The notes beneath the pieces were generated by a model that saw only the letters and a list, made by a program, of their open reading frames with translations, was not told the origin of the DNA and made no database searches. The translations under genes and the position numbers were made by a program. Shown piece after piece: positions 1 through 12,900 of a stretch of DNA of 64,000 nucleotides; position 1 is the stretch's first letter, and each line of letters begins with the position of its first letter. Source of the stretch: Oegoconia quadripuncta (Eukaryota > Arthropoda > Insecta > Lepidoptera > Autostichidae); contig OX438742.1 in NCBI GenBank assembly GCA_949316235.1, positions 30,820,853 to 30,884,852 of the forward strand, read 5' to 3'.

Positions 1-420
1 TGTAGCACAATTTATTATTGAGCGGAACACAATCATATCTATTGTTACACAGGTCATAAAGCATCATTGCTTCAAATTGTAAGAACCTGGGTTGAAGTTT
101 AAGGAAGTCGTATTTATTTAATAATTGTTCATTATGATATACATATAATGCATAGAATGTAGGAACCTTTTTTGTACAAATTCAAGTGCATAGTTATATA
201 ATATTTATTGTAGTATTCGTATTCAAGTTGAGAACGTATTAACGATCTATAAATTTGTAGGAAGGTTGACGGTCGGGCAAATTTTGTACTAGAAAGTATG
301 CGTAAATCCATAAATTTTACAAGCATTGCTAATTATGTTATCAACATGTGTGTCGAGCTGAAGTTTTTTCTCGAGTGTCCAAGGTCTCTGATAGATGCAA
401 CGACCTCTTATTGAGTGCCA
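1..420 (-). mobile_element. Decayed Jockey/CR1-like LINE, C-terminal reverse-transcriptase region
   Basis: Minus-strand frames, with shifts and stops, give IRDLGHSRK, then STFLQIYRSLIRSQLEYEYY and RFLQFEAMMLYDLCNNRYD. These match the 'DLGV...F...ALKTLYCSLVRSQLEY...RFLRF' motifs downstream of the RT core in insect Jockey-like LINEs. It lies in an unc79 intron and is not coding. Confidence 0.7.
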
Positions 421-748
421 CATAATTTGTAGGAATCATTACCTAAATCACTTTTTTTTATAAAAGTAATGGATTTACATGTGTTCAAGCTAAGACTTAG
501 GCCCGTATTTCAGAATGCTGCTCAAGCGTAGAAATGCTTAAGCGTAGTTAGAAAGAGATGACGCTATTCAAGTTACATAAAGCTCTCCTTTTTTAACGCT
601 CCTCAAGCGAAGATCTCTGTTTGAGTAATATTCTAAAATACGGGCCTTAACTTGTTTTCAGTACAGTAGAGCGAGAAACGGTATAGGTCTGTTGGAATTT
701 GTAGTGATCTTCAATATTATTAATTTGTAGTAAACTTCAATATCATAC

Positions 749-904
749 CTGAAACCATTCCAAAACTGGTAAAACTGTATATGGTTTGGGTTTGTTAGTA
801 ACTCTTTTCACAGCAAAGTTATATAGATTTCGCTCATCAACTCCCACCATAGTACCATCTGGCTCCAGAATTTTAGCAAGGGGCACCTTCAGTTCTAATA
901 ATTC
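749..904 (-). CDS. unc79: unc79 coding exon (about exon 15; last one in window)
   Basis: 156 nt, phase 0 to 0. Encodes ELLELKVPLAKILEPDGTMV, GVDERNLYNFAVKRVTNKPK and PYTVLPVLEWFQ, matching human 'LKEFREVLSKMFDIE...EEMFGFISCRFT...QALLWLHVLSELD'. The rest of unc79 must lie left of position 1: nothing in 1-748 continues the match, and 1-420 is LINE debris. Confidence 0.93.
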
Positions 905-3900
905 CTGAAAGTCGTAATTTGAATTGAAGAGTAAGTCACATAATAGACAAATTTATATACCTGACCGTTGACAAAAATCAATTTAACGAAATAAAAAAGA
1001 GTCACCTTATCAGGTACATCAGCGCATATGGCTTCCATCCATGAAGGCATTATAAAGTCCCAAATGGACTGAGTAATTATGCCGTAGGGAATCAAGCAGT
1101 ACAACCTGTAAAATTATCAGAATAATTCTGATGTATCATATGGAAAAGAATTTAAAAAGTTTTAGTTACCACAATTTCACAATACTAGCAAAACCAACCT
1201 GTTTAGACCGTCTTTCAGGTGGTGGGTTTTGGACGCTAAATTATCCCAGTGTCCCGCCTGCCGCGTGTAATGAGGAGGGTGTGGTAGCAAACAAGACACT
1301 AGCACCGACCGATGTGTTTCGGCGATATTCCGTAACCAACCACACACATGTTCGGTTTTCAATTTCTCTACAGTGTTTGCGATTTCTCCTGCAAAAATAA
1401 TAACAAGTCAGCCATGTTCCTTTCAAAGCGAAATACAATATATATGCTAATTACAGTTTCGCGTACCTGTGTAGGAAAAGGAGGTGACATGGAACCAATG
1501 AAATAGCACAGAGAGCAGACGCCCGAGCACTTCTTCGGGAGTATCAGGATTGGGAGTGCAAAGACCCACCATTAGCCACACGCCATACCTTAAAAGTACA
1601 CTACTGTAATTTATCGTTATCACTGACAGCGCATATCCTTTGCACGATATAGGCACCCTAATTTTTCTTCCTTCAATCGGAATATACCATTCAAGCCCTT
1701 TAAATGAGATTGTCTCGAAGAGATCTCTCTTAGAGAGACCTTTACAGACCTCACCTTTGTATACGTCTTACTGTTTTGTAGTTGCGTATTTTTATTATGA
1801 TCTGTGCAATAAAGAGAGAACAGAGAATATTTCAGCCTATGTACGTACAGTCACTTGCAGCTAAAAGTATACCCCTAGCTAGCGTATTAGATCTATTGCG
1901 TTAATTATGTCGCACAAGGCAAAACAAGCATGTGGGTCCTGATAACATTATTTATGCAAGGTACACTACGCACCGGCTTGATTAACTTTGCAGAACATAT
2001 TTAATATAATTAATGCAATAGAACCAGCGCGCTAGGAAACATGAGGGTATACTTTTGGCTGCAGGTGACTGTACGTACAGCGAGGGCACTAATTATTGGA
2101 TAGATGTAGTATAGTGAAGATAAAACTGTACATTTGTATACACAGCACAATATACTAGAAAACGAGTATGAATACGTACTTCTTCTTCAATTTAAGAGCT
2201 ATGCTCTTGTCGGTGGAGTAATGACCACGTCTTTTTGCTTTCCGCCCTCGATTTAACCGAGAGGTTAAATGAATACTGTTAGCCTACCTATATAGAAAAG
2301 TGATTGAAGGTTGCAAAAAAATATAGATAAGATAGCCTTACAATAATTTCGTGGGTGATTAAAATAAATAAATGTTTTGTTTAAAAAAAGCCTCCCTTGC
2401 CGCGAGTGTTGGAAAAGGTGACTAAACGATCGTAAGCATAACAGCATAGATCAGAGATGGGCATCAGCGGCATTGGTCCAAGGTTCCCGGACAAAATCAG
2501 CGGCCGCCAACCCGCCTGCCCAGCATGGCAATTAGGGCAAATCATCCTAAGAAAAGCGATGCAAGACACTCAATGAGAGAGGTTTTTGTCCAAAAGTGGA
2601 CTTATAATAGGCTATAAATGTGATGTGTAAACCTGTTGCGCTTCGGCCATCTTTAGCTTATAATGGAAATTGTCATAAGTACATCATTTTAGTTGATGAC
2701 ATACTGGCTGTTGAAAAGTGAAAATTTCATTAAAATCGGTATAGTACTGTTCGAGTCACTAAAATGTTTCTAAACCCCGATTTACAGGAAGTTGTATAAA
2801 TTTATTTGGTGGGTCGATTTTTTGATGACCAGCGTATTATTATTTGAAGAATTACCTGCCAAGATGTTGTCGGTCTTCGACAGAAATTGGATCAGGAAGG
2901 GTCACACTCAGTGGAGGTTTTAACTGCTCTGTGGAGCTATCGGGATCTTCCATATTAATAGGCTTGGCTTCCTTTAAAAGGCTGTAAAAATAGGACACAT
3001 TATTACATTTACTGTTTGAGATTTTGATATATGGAAGTGCCCAACCGTAGCACTACGTAATTTTTTTTACGTTCGATCGTTAATAATCTGCCGTTTAGTT
3101 CGTTTGCGTTCTATCGCAAAATTTGGTACCACGTAAGCGCCCTAGAAGTAAGGATAAGGGGATAAAGTCTAATGGATAGACGTATTGAGCTACCATAATT
3201 TACTTCTATCGAATGCAAAAATTTTTATATGGTACGGCTGCAGAACAACGTGGATATTTTTATATGGTGTTTAACACTTATTTAAAATATATATATACGA
3301 AATTAAAACAGCATGTTGGTACATCAGGAAGAGATTGTCATTGAATTTTACGAATTGTACCCACAGTACCCACAGTACCCACAGTCTGTTTCAATTTTAT
3401 ATATTATACCTGGTTTATATAATTTTTTTTTTAAATATGAGAAAATATATAGGATGTTTACTTAAATGCGCTACATAACAAAGGAGTGTTTTTATTATAA
3501 ATAATAGAAAATATTATATTTCAAGAAGAGAAATGTTTCAGAAGTCCACACTTTGTTGAAAATAAATAAATTCCTTTAGAAATGTCTTATGTTATCGATA
3601 CTGAATAACCCCTTTCGTTACGTAACTCATTTAAGTATAACTCTGTCTATAATCAACTCTATTCATTTCAGTGGTTGTACTCTGCATGGAAAGTTTTCTA
3701 TCACATGCGTCGACAAGATTATGACTCCCAAGATATTTAATATATATACCTTATGATAGCCTCAACGAGGTTGGTTTGCATATCACTGTCCATCTGCCAA
3801 GCTTGAGGTAGCCGTGTATGCACAACATGGTCACCACCACGCCGACTATTGTGACGATTGCCGTGGCACTGCTGACAGTATCTAAGAGTAATAAATACAA

Positions 3901-6900
3901 TATAAATTCAACATATTTATTGCATTACACACAAATATCATAGTTACAGATAATTTATTTACATAAAGGTTGCGTTTTATTGCTATTCGATGATTAAAAA
4001 CGACATTTTCAAAATGAGGACTGGGATGCAACTGCGCTGCATCTCATTCCCAACCCAAATGCAAAATCGTTGATTTGATTTATAAAACTGGTGCAGTTGT
4101 GTTTGTTTGCCTTTGTTTACCGTAGTACAGTCTGAAACAGATAAACCTTTACAGGCCTGCATCATACCAATTATCTCAGGAAATCATGAACGCTTTTCGA
4201 TAATTTTTATTTGGTTATAACAATTAGTAAGATTAAACAATAAGCAAAAACTAAGTACTATCTAAAAATATTCATGATTTGATGAGAAAACTTAATCTGT
4301 GTCTGTTTCTGACTGTAGATACAATAATGAATTTTATATATTACACTTTGGTTTATCTCTATAAATGTTTTAAAGTTATATTAGCAGAAGCTCTGAGGGT
4401 CTATTACGTAATTTTAAACGATTCACTCATCCATCGGCCATGGTAGATGATCATCGACCACTCGTATAAAAGTTACTTCATTACGTATGTCTTCGTATTT
4501 ATACACTCGTATATAGGGAATGAATTATATTAAAATTGTCTAACTGTATTGCTACTCGACACTAGACGGCGCTATTGTATCCTTTTTTCAATAACACCTT
4601 GGGCTAAAATCACAATAGAAAGGGATGCCGTTATACGCAGAATAAAATTATCTCACTTAATTTTAGCCCATTGCATAATTTATAACCTTCCAAATTTGTA
4701 CTTGCAGTGCTGCCAATTACGATAAATCTCCTCGATTTGTAGGGAAATAAGAAGGAATAACTAAATTCGTGGTATTATCGTGACCGATCAAAGTTTTTAA
4801 AGGAACCCTTAGTATGTTTATTTTCAGTTGTTAAAACAATTTTTACGTAATAAGAAGTCTTGTTCTTAAGTTATAATATAACTTAACAAACAGTTAAACT
4901 TTAAACAACATTTCACATGAAACAATATTGGACTGCTTTTTCAATTATCATTTCGGGGAAATTTCTAGGAATTTACATCATAGACACATAGGAATAATTC
5001 AAAATATTGTTTGATAGAATACATGTTTCGATCATCTACATGAGTCATCATTGTGTAACAAGATCAATTTTATCATAGCAGGTTATTTGTCAAAATAATC
5101 ACTGTTTGGTAAAAGTAAAACACGTTTTTAAAGTCATATTTTTTTGCAATAACAAAAAAATCACAAGAATTCTTAGCACCTATAGTTTATACGAATACGA
5201 TTGCGGTAGACGTCGGCTCACCTTTATGGTTAACTTTTTATGAGCATAGGTAATGCCGATGTTATCACTTTTGTATGAGAGATCCTTCATTCATCGTCAA
5301 TCGTAACGATGATACTCACACTCGTTAATTGTTTGAAATACTTAATAAGATTTCGTGAGTTTGACAAGAATGGTCGTAAACGATTTACGATGAGCCCATC
5401 GTTTTAGTTACGTAATAGATCTTCAGTTTTTCAGACAAACGATTTTTCTGTATTTTGGCCCCTTAGCTAGTTATTTTCTACTATAAATATTTCGACTAAC
5501 ATGAGTATGATATTTTATGTATAATTTTATACATAAAATATCATACTCATGTTAGTAGATTTATTTAAATCTATCAGACTGTTCAAATATCCAGTTTTAA
5601 AGATAAAATTAGACATTTTGTGCAGGATAAAATTTGCAATATTCGTTTTAACTTCATATTTTTTACTGGATCATCAAGCAGCGACATCGGTTTTTACTTC
5701 TAACCCCCGATAAAAACCAAGAGTAACATCCAGGCTCCAGAACAAGCTATATAAATATGCTCATATGCTCAAGGTGACCAATAGGACAATTATATTACAA
5801 CAATATTTTAACCGCCTCTGGGGCTCAATGTAAACAACATGTGTGTACGAATCGGAGATCGCTGGTTCGATCCCCAGCGGAACACATGTTTAAGTACTCG
5901 GTTTGGTTGGTGGTAGGACATATTAAATGTACGCCTGGCTAGCTACCACTATCTTGTCTAAATCTGCCGCCAAGCAACAATGTTAATACTCGTAGCATTG
6001 TTGTGTTTCGGTTGTCAGAGATAAGATAGCCAGCTCCCCAAATAAGATGGCGTTTCCGGGTCAGTAGGCTTCCACCTTCAACTTCATCTTCACTTAACAT
6101 CAGGTGTGATAGAGGTCAAGTACTAACCCGTTGTGCATAAAAAAAATGCTATAGCAGCCTTCATAGTTCCCATACAAAAAAGTACAAAGTGTAGTGTCCA
6201 ACACTTGGTGACCTACAGTCCGTGAATGAGTTAACCTCCGACGAAAAACGAGGGGCGTTATGTGTTTGACGGGGCGTTGCGTGCGTTACACACATTCACG
6301 CACGCACACAACTTTTGGTTGTACATCTAAATATATATAACTCAAAGGTGACTGACATAGTGATCTATCAACGCCCAGCCCAAACCACTGGACGGATCGG
6401 GCTGAAATTTGGCATGCAGGTAGATGTTATGACGTAGGCATCCGCTAAGAAAGGATTTTGATAAATTCTACCCCCAAGGGGATAAAATAGGGGATGAAAG
6501 TGTGTTGTTTGTATTTTGATAAAATCTTCCACGCGGACGAAGTCGCGGGAGGAAAGCTAGTTATGATATAAGTGCGTTATGGTGGCTATAACACAAGAAG
6601 CGGAATTTCAGCACGAGCCGAAGGCGAAGGCGTGATAGAGCCGAGTGTGTTTAACCAATACATGCAAATATATCGTACGACGTTTTTCAATATACTAGCG
6701 AGGAAAGAGAAAAAAAAAATAGGCGGACCAGTTCAAACTTTGAAAAAAAAAAACAATTTGAAGCATATTATATTACAGGTCTCCATAACTCATGGAGATC
6801 AGCGATATTTTATTTTATTCACCGGGCTGCAGTTGATGTTATCACTTGGCTGTATGACACTTATGCTCTTTGCCATAGCAAATAGTACGGTTATAGAGTA

Positions 6901-9900
6901 TAACTTCACTATTTACATTTATAACACACGCGTGTTTTATAAGCTTCTTGATATAGCTGATACCGGTGAAATTAGATCCAAGTTACGAGGAAGTATGTTG
7001 AAAAGTTATTTTCACATACCTTATGGGATGATTTCCGTTGTAACTAGCACATTCATTGGAGAAGCAGATGGAGTATGCGGACTTATCTGATGAACGACAA
7101 TTCTGAAACATATAGATGAAATTATATCTTTTTCTTTCATATCAAAAGGCGTTTGAAATGTCATACATTGCAACAAAATCCATTGTAAATTGTAGTTGTA
7201 TTAAACTGCTAAGCTGTAATGTCTAACAGCCGAATGCATACAATTTAAAATTCTCTTGCAATGAGCTTACAAAAATTTTACAATACGAGTGTATCAAATC
7301 ATAATTCATAGACGCTAAAATCCATTTTATTCCGTTGTAGTCCATTTTGTTCCGATTTATCGGTTTATATTTAAACATAAATCAGTTAAGCACAAAAGAG
7401 TGTTTTATTTTGGTTTGGCTCTACCATAACCTTAAAAAACCGGTTTTCTTCAAACCAAATGGGTTTTAAATCAATTAAGAGATTTTGTCGTTTTCATTTC
7501 GCTGTTACCGACTTCTCTCTCTCCCTCTCTCTCTATCGGTATAAACTTAAAACGACGCCGATGGGTGCCATGTCTGTCGGGACTAAACCGGCTTATTAAG
7601 GTTTTAGGTAGCAATCTCCTTACGGACGCGCTCCGAACGAAACATTTTCTAAAAACTTAATAAATAAGGCCAATATAAGTGCCGAATTCATCCGACGACT
7701 AACGAAAACAACCGAAGTTCCATAACCTTTTATGCCTAGATTCCAATTAAACTGACTGATTCAATATAGTAGGTACATGCATATTGTGCTTATAAAATTG
7801 GAATATTGAATAGAATATTCCCTCAGATAATTAATTCTCTATTAAAACATAGATATTATACAAAATTAGTCAACTTGTATATTGCAATGACGGCTGTGAG
7901 TAAAAATAATAGAATAACAACTAGAAGAAAATTATACCAGAAAAATCCTTTGCAACGCAAAATTATCAATAAACTAATTATATGGGGTGGTTTTTAAATG
8001 CCCACAAAAAATGGTACATGGTTTTTATTGAATGTCTATATAATGTCTATATTATTTACAAAATATAAGTACGTGGTTTATATAAATTATTAAGTTCAGT
8101 ATATCTTAACTTCGGTATTATAATTATATAAAACTGAGTAAAAACTACTACCGGATCACCCTTGACTAGTTATGTCATCAAACCAGAAAATCTAGAGGCC
8201 ACTTCGGTAGCGGCCAGGATTCGGCCGCCGCCGATACCTTCGTATGTTGGAAAAAAATCATATTACTAACGGATGCTGGCATCGTGTAAATAAGATAATG
8301 CACTTGACAATAGTGATACTCTCATGAGAAACGCAAATGATCTATGAATCGGCTGTAAGTATGCAATTGCATACCAGTAATTTATGAAACCAAATGTGCC
8401 AAATCAAACAATTGCTTGCTTGCAATGTTAGTTTTTTAAAACCATATTATCATAATATTTCGTATCTTATCCCGGATTTTTCTGGTAGTAGTTCATTGCT
8501 CAACGTTTTAATCAGGGCACACAATTTCGCGTTCATGCAATCGCTGCTACAGCCACTTATTTAAACTAATTACTTACTATAAACTATTAAGCAAGTTCGA
8601 GGTTAATTAGTTAAACGTGGGAAGAAGCGGAATGGTGGCAGGGTGGATATTGCGCTCTGACTTTATTTTTAACGTCTGATTAAATTACACGGGCTATGGA
8701 AGTCGTCGAAATATCAACGAAATTACTACTTAAAAGGCTTAGTTTCCAATTTTCAATACTAAAAAATAGCACTTTTAGTTTTTTTCTCTAAGTGTAGTCG
8801 TAAGTTTATACTTACAACGAATGTTATATTATTATAACAATTCAGTTCGTTGTAATATAGGACATTTTCAACGGTTTCTAATATTGTAAGGTAATCACAA
8901 GTATAGTAAAACTTCAGATTAACCCACCTTGTTTTCGCAAACCATGGAAACTTGTTGCTGCGGGTGTAGTATGTCAAAGAAGCGTTGATTTGGATGTTCT
9001 CTGCAAAGAAAGGATAAAACACAAAGAAAGTTATGTGCAAGTAAAGGGTGTAAGTATACTGTGGTTCAACTATTACTAGTCACTATGGTTGCCACATACA
9101 ATTCCCGGGTGCGACAGAAGTCACCATTCCGGAGCCGAATCAGTATCCTATAGGGCGGCGAAATATGTTAGTGCATTGATATAACAGGTGGTAAAACTAT
9201 CTATTAAGAAAATAAAATGTGCAGAAAATAAACCTTTATTCACAGCTACCGAACTTTATGGAGATGTCAAAGCCAAATAGTATCTAGTTTGAGATCATAC
9301 TATGAATCATAAATATAGCTTCTTAAGACCTACCCACACAAACAACACAAATCTAACTATAATCGGTGTATACTTAGATGTAACAAGTATTAAATATATA
9401 TTTTGAACTTTTATTTTTTTTCGAATACCAGAACAAGTTAGTATAGCAGCTATATAGCAGGCTATATAAATACTTGCTTGATTTATGTCGAAATTCTTTA
9501 CAAGTAAATTTAAAATTACAACTTTTTATATTTAGACCAGCCGAGAGTACTCCTGGAGGGACCAAAATTTGATTTTTCTGTATTTCAAAGATATTTAAAG
9601 CTCTGATGAGTGTGAAACTAATCGCATAGATCTACCACATTATAATGCTCGCTTGAAGTGCTGGGACTGACAAGAGTATGCAAAGTTGGTTTTTTTTCAG
9701 AGGGCCTGGGGTCTTAACTCTAGCTCGCTTAAAATAACACTCGGTTTTACGAGGATAGGCCAGGGCTGAATAGAAAATGTATGTAAGATCTCATAATAAT
9801 GTGTTTGTAAGAAATCGTAATGTAAATAAGTATTGGCTCCTATAGCCGTGAAATACTGAGAAAAAGGAAAACAACAACAACCATAATATTTGTACGGTCT

Positions 9901-12900
9901 AACGCACGTACAATACATATTACAATCATGACTTGCCATGAGCTCTATTACAATTGAATAAAACCGATGGTGCAGTAATGATTCATCGACTTGTAACTTA
10001 CAGTGGGTGAAACGCATGTTCGACAATTTACGCCAATACCATGTTTTATTAAACAGTTCGTAAAAACTGGTTTCGCGTTTGACCACAATCTCACCTGATG
10101 GAAAGTGACGATGTAGCCGGAGATGTATCACGCGCACCCAGTAAATGCCTATTCACTTTAGACTTGAAGATCCCAAGGTTGTAAGTGTCGGGAAAAACCG
10201 ACGCGGGCAGTGAGTTCCATACCTTAGCAGTCCGCATTATAAATGATGTTATTTTTGTGCAGAATTTCCACGAGGGATGGTTGCCTATAGAGAAATTAGT
10301 TACCTGTGTATTTCGTTTGCACATTCTATGCATAAGTAAAGCGGCGGCGGGCTGTCTGAAGCAAAGGTAACACTAATGCAGTGGTCGTAACAAACTTTGG
10401 CGGCTTCAGCGGATCCAGCATTTGGGCACATGTCCCTTTGGCACAAGAATGGAACAAGGTCATCTGAGGATAAACAACAGAAATTAAAATTAACAATAAC
10501 GTTGGATTGAATTTGGATTCATGAGCTTGCCTTTCTCGACTTACATGTAAAATAAGTAATAACGTAAAACAACATTGAACAGATTTTCTATATTTAAAAA
10601 AATTGGTGCAATCAGCATCAGAGGAAAAATAAAAAAAATATATTTGTTTTTGAAAAAAGTTCTTTTTCCCAAAAAAAAAAATATAACATTTTCTTGCAAG
10701 AAAAAAATATTATTTATTAAATGCGGACAGAGGGTTGCAGCGTCGTCATCAGTGGTTATTTTTTCTCTCTTCTAATAATTCTAAAAGATAACGTCTTTAG
10801 TGTAATACTTTCTTAAAATCGTATTCTGGGACAAGTATTTCTTATGCTGACATCCAAAGATGAATTCAGAGTTTAAGTTCGAAGTCACAAACGTCAAATC
10901 GTATGGAAAATTGACAGTTGTGAGTTTGAGTTAAGGGAATTTATTAATTTGGACCAACGAATCTACAATAACAATCCGCGCGTAAGGTAAAAATGGATTC
11001 GACGTAAGAAAACAATGATAAGTTTTTTTTTGAGATACGCTTTATTTCGTAATCTCACTTACGCGAATGTTGTATCCAGATTGAGCAATCTCCTTTATAT
11101 GTATAACTGTAAAGGTGGTGAAAGAATAGTACTTTGCTGCAGCGGCCGGCAATAGAAGCATCATTGATGTACGAACTTGTAAGTGTGGCCCGAGGCGAAG
11201 CAGAGGCACACATACGTAATTTCATCGATAACTGGTTGCTGCGAAGGCTTGTAATAGAACTTTTCTCAAATAATTCGCGGAAATTCAAACTAAGTAGTCT
11301 GTACCTATGTAGAACATTTTAATTCTTCCATTGATCAAAATTTTCGTTTTATATTCATCATCGTCACACTCACTTTCTTCGCTTGAACTTATTTTGGCAA
11401 ATGATCAACACAATTAATAAATTCCATACAAAATCAATAACGATATACAGGTTGATTGGTAAAACTATAGATTCCTTTTAAGGAGTGACTATCACTCCTT
11501 AGGGATATATTTATCACTTCATAGGGATATATTTATTGCAAATCGGGTCTACTATCTATCACTCCTTAAAAGGAATCTATCGTTTTACCCTCACCTGTAT
11601 ATATATTTATTTATCAAACAGCCTTCTATTCGCAAGCCAGTTCGAAATTTAAATAAAACCTTCGATAAGAAGTTTGTCATGTTTCGGAGTAAAAAGAATC
11701 CCATCAAAAACAATACTTGTCAAAAAAACCAAGTCTCGCAACTCAGTTGTTCTGCGGTAAAAAGTTGTGAGATCCATGTAATACCAAGTCGGTTGTTAAT
11801 TTATTCAGTCTCTACTTAAGCGACTTTCTGTCTTAATACGTCCAGTCTCTAAGACAACGATCGTGGTCCATAACAATTGAAAACCAATTGTGTCTGGAAT
11901 CTCCGTACTCGAAGCATTAAGTTGTTACGTAATAATTAACAGCATCTTATAGTGACGCATATCAATATTAAAATTCTTTAATGTTTTATATAAATATATC
12001 GAGACTTGGCCATCGCACTAAATAATTGAATTTACATGTGTTTTCAGGCGATTGAATTTACACGTCTTTTCAGGCGATGGCCAAGTCTCAATATATTTAT
12101 ATAAAACATTAAAGAATTTTAATATTGATATGCGTCACTATAAGATGCTGTTAATTATTACGTAACAACTTAATGCTTCGAGTACGGAGATTCCAGACAC
12201 AATTGGTTTTCAATTGTTATGGACCACGATCGTGGTCTTAGAGACTGGACGTATTAAGACAGAAAGTCGCTTAAGTAGAGACTGAATAAATTAACAACCG
12301 ACTTGGTATTACATGGATCTCACAACTTTTTACCGCAGAACAACTGAGTTGCGAGACTTGGTTTTTTTGACAAGTATTGTTTTTGATGGGATCTCATTTC
12401 TTTTTGTATTTTGTAGACAGTTCTACTTTTTTCCTTTTCGGTACCTTCTACTTATTGTATATATGTATATCTACCAGCAACGAATTTTCTTAAAGCCCTC
12501 TCTCTGACTTATGAACTTTTCTTATTTTTGTAGGTAGCCTTCCGTTTTCTCTTTTCCGGTACTACTTCTTGAGCTTCAGCTACAGTTTTTCTAAGAGCCC
12601 ACTCCCTGTCTCTATGGGTTTTTCTGGGAGGCTTTGATGTTACAATTTTTGACAAATCTGGACGGTAAATGCTTCTTAGTCTGTTGTATTCACAAATTGA
12701 GGATTCCTGCGCTTTAACACTTTATAGGTAAGAATTCTGGGCACATCCGAACAGCATTAGGTCGCTCGCGCGTATGAGCGCGGCTGCTGCTCGCTCGGCG
12801 ACATTCACCTTTCCGCGCGCCCCGCCACTGTCCCCGCCCCGCGCCCTCGCGCTAGCACCGCGCAGCGCGTAGTAACGGCCCGCGCTCACTCGCTAGCATC

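Noticed and set aside
3983..4165. 60-codon minus frame considered as the missing unc79 exon
   Set aside because: Its translation does not resemble the conserved Cys-rich segment; only the 11-nt sub-piece at 4121-4131 is worth testing.
6572..7090. 172-codon plus-strand frame
   Set aside because: Lies in a repeat whose second copy does not keep the frame; no recognisable domain.
9697..10137. 146-codon minus frame
   Set aside because: Out-of-frame reading through a LINE tail; no family match.
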